Assembly (NCBI GenBank): GCA_023411035.1
Contig: JAEYPE010000129.1
Location: 1-21,798, forward strand
DNA length: 21,798 nt
Direction of reading: 5' to 3'
Source: Pseudomonadota bacterium
GTDB lineage: Bacteria; Pseudomonadota; Alphaproteobacteria; Azospirillales; Azospirillaceae
The notes beneath the pieces were generated by a model, which was not told the DNA's origin, did no database searches, and saw only the letters and a program-made list of their open reading frames with translations. Positions 1-7,199 of the stretch are shown here, piece after piece (within the stretch, counting starts at the first letter, position 1; every line of letters starts with the position of its first letter). The position numbers and the translations under genes were made by a program.

Positions 1-1
1 G

Positions 2-532
2 CTGCGCGCCGGCAAGGATCCGGCCGACGCCGGATTTGCGGCGCAGGCCGCCCGTGCGCTGCACCCGGAGGACGCCATCCTCGCCGATCCCGAGCTGCGC
101 TCTGACGAGGCCGCCGAGGCTGCCTCCAAGGTTGCCGTGGTGCCGGAGGTGCGCGCGGCGCTGCTGGACTTCCAGCGGAGCTTCGCCGCGGTGCCGCCGG
201 GCGGCGTTGCGGGGGCCGTGCTCGACGGGCGGGACATCGGCACCGTCGTCTGCCCCGACGCAACGGTGAAGCTGTTCGTTACCGCTTCGGTAGAGGTGCG
301 CGCCGAGCGGCGACTCAAGGAGTTGCGGGAAAGAGGGATTCCGGCTATACCGTCCGACGTTCTGGAAGACATGAAGGCCCGTGACGCGCGCGACAGTCAG
401 AGGGCGGTGGCACCGCTCAAACCGGCTGGCGACGCTTTTGTGCTTGATACGTCCGTGCTGAGCGCCGACCAGGCGTTCGACGCGGCGCTTGCCTTTATCG
501 GCGACAAGACCGGTTTCGGCCCCAGGCGCTAA
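2..532 (+). CDS. cmk: Cytidylate kinase, 3' part (5' end outside window)
   Basis: The frame is open from the left edge and ends at TAA 530-532; the start codon lies outside the window. Cytidylate kinase transfers phosphate from ATP to CMP or dCMP in the cytoplasm, for nucleotide supply. The visible part has the family's DGRDIGTVV segment (about residues 76-84 of the visible frame), then FVTAS, the arginine-rich lid (RRLKELRERG) and the C-terminal motif ARDSQRAVAPLKPA, all typical of bacterial CMP kinases. The Walker A loop must lie upstream. It stands directly before rpsA in the same direction, the usual cmk-rpsA order in proteobacteria. A shorter start at 137 would remove the N-terminal half of the enzyme and is not credible. 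Confidence 0.95.
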   Translation: MRAGKDPADAGFAAQAARALHPEDAILADPELRSDEAAEAASKVAVVPEVRAALLDFQRSFAAVPPGGVAGAVLDGRDIGTVVCPDATVKLFVTASVEVRAERRLKELRERGIPAIPSDVLEDMKARDARDSQRAVAPLKPAGDAFVLDTSVLSADQAFDAALAFIGDKTGFGPRR

Positions 533-580
533 GGCGTGCGGTCCGGCCTCACGGCTTCCAGGAAAAACATCAACCAAGTC

Positions 581-599
581 GCCGGGCGTGGGGCCCGGC
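581..599 (+). other. GC-rich hairpin in the cmk-rpsA leader
   Basis: GCCGGGC (581-587) and GCCCGGC (593-599) form a 7-bp perfect stem with a 5-nt loop, about 80 nt upstream of the rpsA start. No T-tract follows, so it is not a normal intrinsic terminator. It may be an mRNA leader structure of rpsA or stabilise the cmk 3' end. Its function is not shown by the sequence. Confidence 0.35.
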
Positions 600-681
600 G
601 CGGCGGACCGTTCGATCCCGAACCCATTTGCCGTGGGGCGGGACAGGCGGTACCGCTCTCTGCGCAACCTTAGGAGTTTCA

Positions 682-2388
682 ATGGCACAAGCAATGGCCC
701 ACACCGGCGGCAAGGAAAGCTTCGCGGCGCTCCTGGAAGAGTCGCTGGGCACCTCCGAATCCCTGGAGGGTACCGTCGTCAAGGGTCGCGTCATCGCGGT
801 CGAGAACGACATGGTGACGATCGACGTCGGCCTGAAGTCGGAAGGGCGCGTTGCCCTCAAGGAATTCGCCGTCGCCGGCCAGCCGCCGGAGCTGAAGGCG
901 GGTGACACCGTCGAGGTCTACCTGGAGCGCATGGAAGACAAGAACGGCGAAGCCGTCCTGTCCCGCGAGAAGGCGAAGCGCGAAGAGGCGTGGACCCAGC
1001 TCGAGAAGGCGTTCAACGACCAGCAGCGCGTCACCGGCGTGATCTTCGGCCGCGTCAAGGGTGGCTTCACGGTCGACCTGAATGGCGCCGTGGCGTTCCT
1101 GCCGGGCTCGCAGGTGGACATCCGTCCGGTCCGCGACATCAGCCCGCTGCTCGGCACGCCGCAGCCCTTCCAGATCCTGAAGATGGACCGCTCGCGCGGC
1201 AACATCGTCGTGTCGCGCCGCGCCGTGCTCGAAGAGTCGCGCGCCGAGGCCCGTTCGGAGCTGGTGGCCAACCTCAAGGAAGGCCAGGTTCTGCAGGGTG
1301 TGGTCAAGAACATCACCGACTACGGCGCGTTCGTGGATCTGGGTGGCGTCGATGGCCTGCTGCACGTCACCGACATCGCGTGGCGCCGCATCAACCACCC
1401 GTCCGAGGCCCTGCAGATCGGCCAGACCGTCACGGTCCAGGTCATCCGCTTCAACCCGGAGACCCAGCGCATCAGCCTCGGCATGAAGCAGCTCGAGGCC
1501 GATCCGTGGGAGGGCGTGGAAGCCAAGTACCCGGTCAGCTCGCGGTTCAAGGGCCGCGTCACCAACATCACCGACTACGGCGCCTTCGTGGAGCTGGAGC
1601 CGGGGATCGAGGGCCTGGTGCACGTTTCGGAGATGTCCTGGACGAAGAAGAACGTCCATCCGGGCAAGATCGTGTCGACTTCGCAGGAAGTCGAGGTCAT
1701 GGTCCTGGACGTCGATCCGCAGAAGCGCCGCATCAGCCTGGGCCTCAAGCAGTGCCTGGACAACCCGTGGGAGACCTTCCTCGACAAGTTCGGCCCGGGC
1801 ACGGAGCTGGAAGGCGAGGTCAAGAACATCACCGAGTTCGGTCTGTTCGTCGGTCTGCCGGGCGACATCGACGGCATGGTCCACATGTCCGACCTCGACT
1901 GGAACAAGTCGGGTGAGGAGGCCATCGCCGAGTACAAGAAGGGTGACCGCGTCAAGGTCAAGGTCCTGGACGTCGACGTCGAGAAGGAGCGCATCTCCCT
2001 CGGCATCAAGCAGCTCGCGAACGATCCGTTCGAGGCTGCCACGGCCGGCCTGAAGAAGAACGAGGTCGTCACCTGCACCGTTACCCAGGTCACCGATGGT
2101 GGCATCGAGGTTACGGTCGGCGAGGGCTACACCGGCTTCATCCGCAAGTCGGACCTGTCGCGCGACCGTTCGGAGCAGCGTCCGGACCGCTTCGCCGTCG
2201 GCGAGAAGGTCGACGCGAAGGTGACCCAGATCGACCGCGGCTCCCGCCGCATCTCGCTGTCCATCAAGGCCCGCGAGATGGAGGAGGAGAAGCAGGCGAT
2301 GGCCGAGTACGGCTCGTCCGACTCGGGCGCCTCGCTGGGCGACATCCTGGGCGCGGCTCTGAAGCGCAAGCAGCAGAGCGACGAGTAA
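682..2388 (+). CDS. rpsA: 30S ribosomal protein S1
   Basis: S1 binds mRNA on the small ribosomal subunit and helps to start translation on structured or weak-SD messages. The protein is 568 aa, normal for alphaproteobacteria, and has six S1 (OB-fold) repeats at about residues 30-97, 115-182, 200-270, 286-357, 372-445 and 459-530. Repeats 3-5 carry the classic NITDYGAFV / NITEFGLFV and RISLG(M/L/I)KQ motifs. The first two are the divergent ribosome-binding type. The start at 682 is chosen because AGGAG (672-676) sits 5 nt before it and the usual N-terminus begins here. An in-frame ATG at 628 would add 18 unrelated residues with no ribosome-binding site. It lies 149 bp after cmk and is closed by the strong terminator at 2465-2499. 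Confidence 0.97.
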   Translation: MAQAMAHTGGKESFAALLEESLGTSESLEGTVVKGRVIAVENDMVTIDVGLKSEGRVALKEFAVAGQPPELKAGDTVEVYLERMEDKNGEAVLSREKAKREEAWTQLEKAFNDQQRVTGVIFGRVKGGFTVDLNGAVAFLPGSQVDIRPVRDISPLLGTPQPFQILKMDRSRGNIVVSRRAVLEESRAEARSELVANLKEGQVLQGVVKNITDYGAFVDLGGVDGLLHVTDIAWRRINHPSEALQIGQTVTVQVIRFNPETQRISLGMKQLEADPWEGVEAKYPVSSRFKGRVTNITDYGAFVELEPGIEGLVHVSEMSWTKKNVHPGKIVSTSQEVEVMVLDVDPQKRRISLGLKQCLDNPWETFLDKFGPGTELEGEVKNITEFGLFVGLPGDIDGMVHMSDLDWNKSGEEAIAEYKKGDRVKVKVLDVDVEKERISLGIKQLANDPFEAATAGLKKNEVVTCTVTQVTDGGIEVTVGEGYTGFIRKSDLSRDRSEQRPDRFAVGEKVDAKVTQIDRGSRRISLSIKAREMEEEKQAMAEYGSSDSGASLGDILGAALKRKQQSDE

Positions 2389-2399
2389 GGCATTCCTTT

Positions 2400-2440
2400 C
2401 CCCCTCCCCTGCGTCAGCGGGGGAGGGTCGGGGAGGGGGC
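2400..2440. repeat. C-rich/G-rich imperfect inverted repeat after rpsA
   Basis: A C-rich run (2400-2409) is followed by TGCGTCAGC and then two G-rich runs (GGGGGAGGG and GGGGAGGGGG). The C-run can pair with either G-run, making alternative hairpins. Such short C/G dyads are common intergenic repeats in high-GC alphaproteobacteria. That it recurs in this genome is inference. It lies between the rpsA stop and its terminator. Confidence 0.45.
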
Positions 2441-2464
2441 TTGTCTCCCGCACCTACGCCAATG

Positions 2465-2499
2465 AAAAAGCCGCCGCGGTCACCCCGCGGCGGCTTTTT
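2465..2499. terminator. Bidirectional intrinsic terminator
   Basis: A perfect 15-bp stem joins 2465-2479 to 2485-2499 (core GCCGCCGCGG / CCGCGGCGGC) with a 5-nt loop TCACC. It is flanked by AAAAA on one side and TTTTT on the other, so it can work on both strands. It sits between the convergent genes rpsA (+) and the DUF2189 gene (-) and probably ends both transcripts. Confidence 0.93.
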
Positions 2500-2516
2500 C
2501 TTTTCTCAAACCACCC

Positions 2517-3332
2517 TCACCCCTCATCCTCCTCCTTGATGAGGTCCCGATAGGCGTGCCAGCTCGCATGGCCGATCAGGGGCAGGGCGACGATCAAGCC
2601 GAGAAAGCCGGTCAGCAGACCGGCGCCGGTGACCAGCACGATCAGCCCGGCCCACAGCGCCATGACGCGCGGGTTGCGCAGCACCGCCATGGCCGAGGCC
2701 AGGGCCGCGGCGAAGGCGTCCACCGGGCGGTCCATCATCATCGGCAACGCCGTCACGTTGGTGATGAAGGCGAAGGCCGCGAAGGCGAAGCCCAGCGCCG
2801 TGATGAAGACGGTGAAGACCAGCCCGTCCAGGCTGAACATCTGCGCGACGAAATGGTCCAGCGCGATGGCCTCGTGCGGGAAGAACAGGGCGAAGGCCAC
2901 CACATTCATCCGCGCCCAGATCATCACATACAGCATCAGGATCAGGCCGGCGGTCAGGATGTGGTAAGGATTCGCCCGCCACGCGGTCAACGCCCGCCAC
3001 AGGCCGGGCCGGCGCCCTTCCTCCAAATCCTTGGAAATCCGGTAGAGGCCGAGCGCCAGAAGCGGAGCGATCAGCAGGAAGGCGCCGACCATCGGCGCGA
3101 TCAGATAGGGCATGCCGGCCAGCACCAGACCGCCGGTCAGCGCGAAGCCGATCACCACGAACAGCGCGCCATAGGCAAGGCTGACCCAGCCTGCCGCCCG
3201 CAGATCCGTCCATCCGGCCCTCAGCCAGCCCAGCGCCTGGGCGGCGGTCACAGGGCGGACGCGGTCCGCGTAGGGTAGGCCGGCCAGCGGGTCGGCGGGG
3301 CCGGTGTGATGGGTGTGATGGGTGTGAGTCAT
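2517..3332 (-). CDS. DUF2189 family multi-pass membrane protein
   Basis: This is a 271-aa integral membrane protein of unknown function. After a short His-rich N-terminus (THTHHTHH) comes the family-typical segment ALGWLRAGWTDLRAAGWVSLAYG, then about six hydrophobic stretches (for example ALFVVIGFALTGGLVLAGM, LIAPMVGAFLLIAPLLALGLY, ILTAGLILMLYVMIWA, LVFTVFITALGFAFAAFAF and the C-terminal ALWAGLIVLVTGAGLLTGFLG). The DUF2189 assignment rests on this pattern. The start at 3332 is set by GGAGGT (complement of 3338-3343) 5 nt upstream; an upstream ATG at 3401 would add 23 polar residues. The His-rich N-terminus could bind metal, but nothing else supports that. It is convergent with rpsA and divergent from ihfB. 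Confidence 0.85.
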   Translation of the reverse strand: MTHTHHTHHTGPADPLAGLPYADRVRPVTAAQALGWLRAGWTDLRAAGWVSLAYGALFVVIGFALTGGLVLAGMPYLIAPMVGAFLLIAPLLALGLYRISKDLEEGRRPGLWRALTAWRANPYHILTAGLILMLYVMIWARMNVVAFALFFPHEAIALDHFVAQMFSLDGLVFTVFITALGFAFAAFAFITNVTALPMMMDRPVDAFAAALASAMAVLRNPRVMALWAGLIVLVTGAGLLTGFLGLIVALPLIGHASWHAYRDLIKEEDEG

Positions 3333-3404
3333 GGCGAACCTCCAACCGCTGCCGACGATACGGACCGTCCGATCCATGTCTTCGGAAATGGTGATGTTCA
3401 AGGC

Positions 3405-3421
3405 AATCCGTAATACGGATT
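3405..3421. promoter_or_regulatory. 17-bp palindrome, candidate operator
   Basis: AATCCGT (3405-3411) and ACGGATT (3415-3421) are perfect inverted arms around AAT. The site lies 73 bp before the DUF2189 start and 174 bp before the ihfB start, in a shared divergent intergenic region (3333-3594). The size and symmetry fit a dimeric regulator, but no cognate regulator is visible nearby. The rest of this region shows no clear promoter. Confidence 0.45.
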
Positions 3422-3594
3422 AATCACATTTCAGACCTTTTTCGGGCGCCTTCGGGGCAGGCCGGAGCGTTGCCTGGAAAAGGGTTCCGGCAGAAAGGCT
3501 TAGCTTGACGGTCATCAGACCCGGTGGCACGCTTGCGCGCAGGTCAAAGGAGCGCGGTCAAAAAAGCGCTCGAACCGGGGGAAACGGAATCGCC

Positions 3595-3879
3595 ATGACC
3601 AAATCAGAGCTGATCCAACGGCTCGCGGAGCGCAATCCGCACCTGTACCAGCGCGACATCGAAAAGATCGTCGGCACCGTCTTCGACGAGATCTCAGAAG
3701 CCTTGGCCCGCGGCGACCGGGTGGAACTGCGCGGATTCGGCGCCTTCTCCGTCAAACGCCGCGACGCCCGCACCGGACGAAACCCGCGCACGGGTGAAGC
3801 CGTTGAGGTGGGTGAAAAGGCGATTCCCTTCTTCAAGACCGGCAAGCAACTGCGCGAGCGTCTGAACACCGACGAATAG
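3595..3879 (+). CDS. ihfB: Integration host factor beta subunit
   Basis: A 94-aa member of the HU/IHF family of DNA-bending proteins. It pairs with IHF-alpha to bend DNA sharply at specific sites in recombination, replication and sigma-54 promoter activation. The two-helix N-terminal body (MTKSELIQRLAERNPHL) is followed by ELRGFGAFSVKRR and the beta-arm motif GRNPRTGE (61-68) with the intercalating proline at 64. The ending FKTGKQLRERLN is typical of IhfB rather than HU. The start at 3595 matches the family N-terminus; an in-frame start at 3505 would add 30 arginine-rich residues not found in the family. It follows cmk-rpsA as in other proteobacteria, with the DUF2189 gene set between. Confidence 0.95.
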   Translation: MTKSELIQRLAERNPHLYQRDIEKIVGTVFDEISEALARGDRVELRGFGAFSVKRRDARTGRNPRTGEAVEVGEKAIPFFKTGKQLRERLNTDE

Positions 3880-3965
3880 CCACCGACGAACAAACACCGG
3901 CGACCGACATCGGACCGGATTCGGCACCGCTCTGGCCCCTGCCTTTCGACACGAGGAATTCACCC

Positions 3966-4355
3966 GTGCGTTTCATCGCCCTCATCATTGCCGTTCCCAT
4001 CGCGCTGGCCGCGGTGCTGTTCGCCATTTCCAACCGTGGTCTGGTCACGCTGTCGCTCTGGCCGCTGCCCTTCACGCTGGAGGTTCCGGTCTATCTCGCC
4101 ACGCTGGTGGCGCTGGTGATCGGCTTCCTGGCCGGGGGCGCCGTCGCCTGGAACGCCCAGCGGCGTTACCGCCGCCGTGCCCGCCGCTCCACCGACCGCG
4201 TGTCCCATCTGGAACGCGAGCTGAAGGAGACGCAGGCCCGCGCCGCCGCCGCGGAGAAGCGCCTGGCGGAGATGAACCGCCCGGTGTCCGGTGCCGGCCT
4301 GCCCGCCGTGGCCGGCTCCGGCGCCGCCGCTCTGCCCGCGCCCACGGTCCACTGA
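3966..4355 (+). CDS. LapA-domain (DUF1049) inner-membrane protein
   Basis: A 129-aa protein starting with GTG, with GAGGA (3953-3957) 8 nt upstream. Two membrane segments are clear, at about residues 3-22 (FIALIIAVPIALAAVLFAIS) and 40-62 (VPVYLATLVALVIGFLAGG). A charged, probably coiled-coil stretch (about 68-104) and an Ala/Pro-rich tail follow. The short motif SNRGLVTLSLWPLPFTLEVP between the helices fits the LapA family (LPS assembly protein A domain). In E. coli, LapA works with LapB in controlling LPS synthesis; whether this homologue does so is inference, as there is no LapB-like TPR part here. It stands 86 bp after ihfB, a common alphaproteobacterial neighbour. Confidence 0.85.
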   Translation: MRFIALIIAVPIALAAVLFAISNRGLVTLSLWPLPFTLEVPVYLATLVALVIGFLAGGAVAWNAQRRYRRRARRSTDRVSHLERELKETQARAAAAEKRLAEMNRPVSGAGLPAVAGSGAAALPAPTVH

Positions 4356-4434
4356 CCGTCCGCCGGCTATCCCCTCCGGCCTGTGGAGGCGGGAGGGGCC
4401 TTCTGCCTTACCGGACCTGTGGAGGGAGCCGCCC

Positions 4435-5391
4435 ATGCGCACCGTCACCGGAGCCGAGCTGAAATCCGTCCTGCACTTCCGTATGCTGATCGAGCGCATG
4501 CGGCATACCTTCCGCGCCGGGGTCGAGGTGCCGATGCGGCACCACCACACGGTCGGGACCTATGGGCAGAACGACGGCACGCTGCTGCTGATGCCGGCGT
4601 GGCAGGTCAACCAGTCCATCGGCGTGAAGGTGGTCACCGTCTTCCCCGACAACGGGGCGAAGGACCTGCCGGCGGTGCAGGGTCTTTATTTGCTGATGGA
4701 CGGCAAGACGGGGATGCCCCAGGCGGTTCTGGACGGCACGGCGCTGACCAAGCGGCGCACCGCGGCGGCCTCCGCCCTGGCGGCCTCCTACCTCGCGCGG
4801 CCAGACTCGTCGCGCCTGCTGATGGTCGGCACCGGCGCCCTGGCCCCCGAACTGATCGAGGCGCACGCCACCGTGCTGCCGATCAAGCATGTGCTGGTCT
4901 GGGGCCGCAATCTCGAGCGGGCGAAAAAGGTGGCCAGCCGCTTCCACCGCCCGAAATTCCGCATCGAGGCCACCAGCGATCTCGAGGGGGCGGTGCGCGG
5001 CGCCGACGTGATCTCCTGCGCCACCCTGGCGAAGGAACCGCTGATCCGCGGCGAATGGCTTCAGCCGGGCGCGCATCTGGACCTCGTCGGCGGCTTCACC
5101 CCGGACATGCGGGAGGCGGACGACGATTGCATCCGCCGCTCCCGCGTCTTCGTGGACACGCGCGAGGGCGCCTGCCGGGAGGCGGGGGACATCGTGCAGC
5201 CGATGAAGGCCGGCATCCTGACCGAAAACGACATCGCCGGCGACCTGTACGACCTGACCCGCGGCGAGCGGGCCGGGCGCCGGTTCTACGACCAGATCAC
5301 CCTGTTCAAATCGGTCGGCACCGCGCTGGAAGACCTTTGCGCCGCCCAGCTGGCGGTGGAGATGGTGTGCCACAACGATACGATCCGCTAA
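4435..5391 (+). CDS. Ornithine cyclodeaminase / mu-crystallin family protein
   Basis: A 318-aa cytoplasmic NAD(P)-dependent enzyme. The N-terminal dimerisation part carries VPMRHHH (Arg35) and SIGVKVVTVFPDN with Lys65, the usual substrate-binding residues. The Rossmann fold begins at LLMVGTGALA (128-137), and FKSVG (291-295) is the conserved late motif. The segment after GAHLDLVGG reads FTPDMRE (221-227). True ornithine cyclodeaminases have a DCPGKTE-type motif with the catalytic Asp here, so this is more likely a ketimine reductase (pyrroline-2-carboxylate or piperideine-2-carboxylate type) or another branch. GGAGGGA (4421-4427) sets the start; an upstream in-frame ATG at 4291 lies inside the preceding gene. 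It is followed after 13 bp by the FAD oxidoreductase, so the two are probably one operon. Confidence 0.85.
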   Translation: MRTVTGAELKSVLHFRMLIERMRHTFRAGVEVPMRHHHTVGTYGQNDGTLLLMPAWQVNQSIGVKVVTVFPDNGAKDLPAVQGLYLLMDGKTGMPQAVLDGTALTKRRTAAASALAASYLARPDSSRLLMVGTGALAPELIEAHATVLPIKHVLVWGRNLERAKKVASRFHRPKFRIEATSDLEGAVRGADVISCATLAKEPLIRGEWLQPGAHLDLVGGFTPDMREADDDCIRRSRVFVDTREGACREAGDIVQPMKAGILTENDIAGDLYDLTRGERAGRRFYDQITLFKSVGTALEDLCAAQLAVEMVCHNDTIR

Positions 5392-5404
5392 GGCGTTCTC
5401 CATC

Positions 5405-6517
5405 ATGACACTCCGCATCACCGTCGTCGGCGCCGGCATCATGGGGCTGTGCACCGCCTGGGCGCTGGCCCGTGCCGGTCACGAGGTCGCGGTTTTCGAC
5501 CAGGGCCATGTGCCCAACCCCTTCGGCAGTTCCGTGGACCAGCATCGGCTGTTCCGCCACGCCTACGGCGCCAGCGCCGGCTACGCCCGCATGGCCGATA
5601 CCGCCTTTCAGGCGTGGGAGCGGCTGTGGACCGACCTGGGGGAGCGGTTGCTGGTCCCCGGCGGCACGCTCTGCACCGCCTCGGCGGAGGACGGGCGGCG
5701 CTGGCTGGCCGACAGCGCGGAGGTTCTGGAGTCGCTGGGTCATCCCTTCCGCCGCCTGACCCCGGCGCAGATCGCCGCGGAATTCCCGCTGGTGGACGCC
5801 GCCGCGGTGGCGGAGGGGCTGCATCTGGAGTCGGGCGGCGTGCTGCTGGCCGGGCGCATCGTGGAGCTGCTCAGCCACCGTCTGAACGCGCTGGGGGTGA
5901 CGGTTCACGCGCGTGCCCCCGTGACGGCCATCGACGCGGAGCGCGCCGCCGTGACCCTGGCCGACCGCCGAACCATCGGCGCCGACGCGCTGGTGGTCGC
6001 CGCCGGGGCCTGGGTGACGAAGCTGCTGCCGGAAACGGCGGGGCGCCTGACCCCGTCGCGGCAGGTGGTGGCCTATCTGATGCCGCCGGAGGGCCTGCGC
6101 GGCGTCTGGGCGAAGGCGCCGATGCTGATCGACGCGGACGGGGAAAGCGGGGTCTACATCGTCCCGCCGGTGGCCGGCACGACCATGAAGGCGGGCGATC
6201 ACCGCTTCTCGCGCCAGGGCGATCCGGACACCGACCGCGACCCCGATCCGGACGAGGCGCGCGACGTGCTGGACCGCGCCCGCCGGGTGCTGGCGGACGG
6301 GCACCGCTACAGCCTCGCCAACGCGGCGACCTGCTTCTACACCGTGACCGGGGACGAGCGGTTCGTGATCGAGCCGCTGTCCGCCCGCTGCTGGCTGATG
6401 AGCGCCTGTTCCGGCCACGGCTTCAAATTCGCCCCGGCGCTGGGCGAGGCTCTGGCCGCCGCCATCGGTGATCCGGCGAAGGCCGCCGGGCTATCCCTCT
6501 GGGCCGCGGGGCGCTGA
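5405..6517 (+). CDS. Sarcosine-oxidase-like FAD-dependent amine oxidoreductase
   Basis: A 370-aa DAO-family flavoenzyme. The N-terminus has the dinucleotide motif VVGAGIMGLCTAWALARAG (GxGxxG at 9-14). CFYTVTGDERFVI includes Cys310, in the position of the cysteine that binds FAD covalently in monomeric sarcosine oxidase. SGHGFKF (336-342) carries the conserved Lys341 that activates oxygen in that family. Length and motif order match monomeric sarcosine oxidase, N-methyltryptophan oxidase and pipecolate oxidase. The exact secondary or cyclic amino-acid substrate cannot be read from the sequence. It is 13 bp downstream of the cyclodeaminase-family gene, which suggests coupled imine/amine chemistry. 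The SD is weak (AAGG near 5391). Confidence 0.85.
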   Translation: MTLRITVVGAGIMGLCTAWALARAGHEVAVFDQGHVPNPFGSSVDQHRLFRHAYGASAGYARMADTAFQAWERLWTDLGERLLVPGGTLCTASAEDGRRWLADSAEVLESLGHPFRRLTPAQIAAEFPLVDAAAVAEGLHLESGGVLLAGRIVELLSHRLNALGVTVHARAPVTAIDAERAAVTLADRRTIGADALVVAAGAWVTKLLPETAGRLTPSRQVVAYLMPPEGLRGVWAKAPMLIDADGESGVYIVPPVAGTTMKAGDHRFSRQGDPDTDRDPDPDEARDVLDRARRVLADGHRYSLANAATCFYTVTGDERFVIEPLSARCWLMSACSGHGFKFAPALGEALAAAIGDPAKAAGLSLWAAGR

Positions 6518-6527
6518 CCGGCAACAC

Positions 6528-6552
6528 GGAACGGCGCCGCGTCCTTCCTGTT
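6528..6552 (+). promoter_or_regulatory. Candidate EcfG (general stress response) promoter
   Basis: GGAAC (6528-6532), a 16-nt spacer and TGTT (6549-6552) differ by one base from the alphaproteobacterial EcfG consensus GGAAC-N16/17-CGTT. It lies 11 bp after the oxidoreductase stop and 41 bp before the microprotein start. The three downstream genes resemble general stress proteins, so the position makes sense. The consensus is established knowledge; activity here is inferred. Confidence 0.5.
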
Positions 6553-6593
6553 GGGAATTGGCAACCAAGCCAAACCAACAGGGAGTAAGCCCC

Positions 6594-6734
6594 ATGGCCG
6601 AAGAACCACGGAAAGTGGGTGTCTATGACACGGATGGGAACCGGACGGCGCCGGGCGGCTCGACCGGGATGAACTGGTGGATCATCGCGCTCGTCGTGCT
6701 GGTGATCCTCGTCGCCCTTTACATCTTCCTCTGA
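6594..6734 (+). CDS. 46-aa single-pass membrane microprotein
   Basis: A short polar N-terminus (MAEEPRKVGVYDTDGNR) and a Gly/Ser linker lead to one strongly hydrophobic C-terminal helix (WWIIALVVLVILVALYIFL, about residues 28-46) that ends the protein. The start at 6594 has GGGAG (6581-6585) 8 nt upstream. A longer in-frame start at 6468 would overlap the oxidoreductase gene and has no such site. It sits 17 bp before a DUF2382 gene and probably shares its transcript. I do not recognise a named family. Its layout suits a small tail-anchored membrane protein, perhaps acting in envelope stress with the DUF2382 proteins (inference). Confidence 0.7.
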   Translation: MAEEPRKVGVYDTDGNRTAPGGSTGMNWWIIALVVLVILVALYIFL

Positions 6735-6751
6735 GCGCCGGGACGGCAGCC

Positions 6752-7195
6752 ATGCCGCAGGAACGGGAGCCGCCGGAGCGGACCGTCTCCGAGGAAGCGG
6801 TCCCTCTTCACGAGGAAGCCCTGTCCGTCGGGAAGCGCGCGGTCGAAACGGGCCGGGTGCGGATCACCACGGTCGTCCACGAGCGTGATGAGACCGTGGA
6901 ACAGAACCTCTCCGGCGAGACGGTGGAGGTTGTCCGCGTTCCGGTGGGGCGCCCGGTCGATGCCGCGCCGGAGCCGCGCTACGAGGGCGACGTGCTGATC
7001 GTTCCGATCCTCGAAGAGGAGCTGGTCGTCACGAAACGGCTGGTCCTGAAAGAAGAACTGCACATCCGCAAACAGGTGACCCGGCGCACCGAGCGCGTCA
7101 CCGAGACGCTGCGCTCCGAAGACGCCGTCGTCGCCAAGGACGACGCCGCGCGCGCCGACGCGCCGCGTTCCGCAACATTGCCTCCACAGGAGTAG
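6752..7195 (+). CDS. DUF2382 (YsnF/AvaK) domain protein
   Basis: A 147-aa highly charged soluble protein, essentially one DUF2382 domain. It starts with the family signature VPLHEEALSVGKRAVETGRVRI (about 17-38) and has the repeating pattern of alternating charged beta strands (EQNLSGETVEVVRVPVGRPVD, then EELVVTKRLVLKEELHIRKQVTRR). This domain occurs in Bacillus YsnF and cyanobacterial AvaK and is linked with stress responses; its biochemical role is not known. The start at 6752 is the first one past the preceding stop. The stop TAG (7193-7195) overlaps the SD of the next gene, so translation is probably coupled. It is a paralogue of the C-terminal half of the next gene. Confidence 0.8.
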   Translation: MPQEREPPERTVSEEAVPLHEEALSVGKRAVETGRVRITTVVHERDETVEQNLSGETVEVVRVPVGRPVDAAPEPRYEGDVLIVPILEEELVVTKRLVLKEELHIRKQVTRRTERVTETLRSEDAVVAKDDAARADAPRSATLPPQE

Positions 7196-7199
7196 GCTG

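Noticed and set aside
679..1884. Long minus-strand open frame opposite rpsA (401 aa)
   Set aside because: It is a shadow of the GC-rich S1 coding sequence: low-complexity Asp/Leu/Arg/Val composition and no domain, while the + strand gene is certain.
4408..5454. Minus-strand 348-aa frame opposite the cyclodeaminase-family gene
   Set aside because: Shadow frame; the + strand protein has NAD-binding and family motifs, and an SD.
5306..6418. Minus-strand 370-aa frame opposite the FAD oxidoreductase
   Set aside because: Arg/His/Gln-rich shadow; the + strand frame has clear FAD and active-site motifs.
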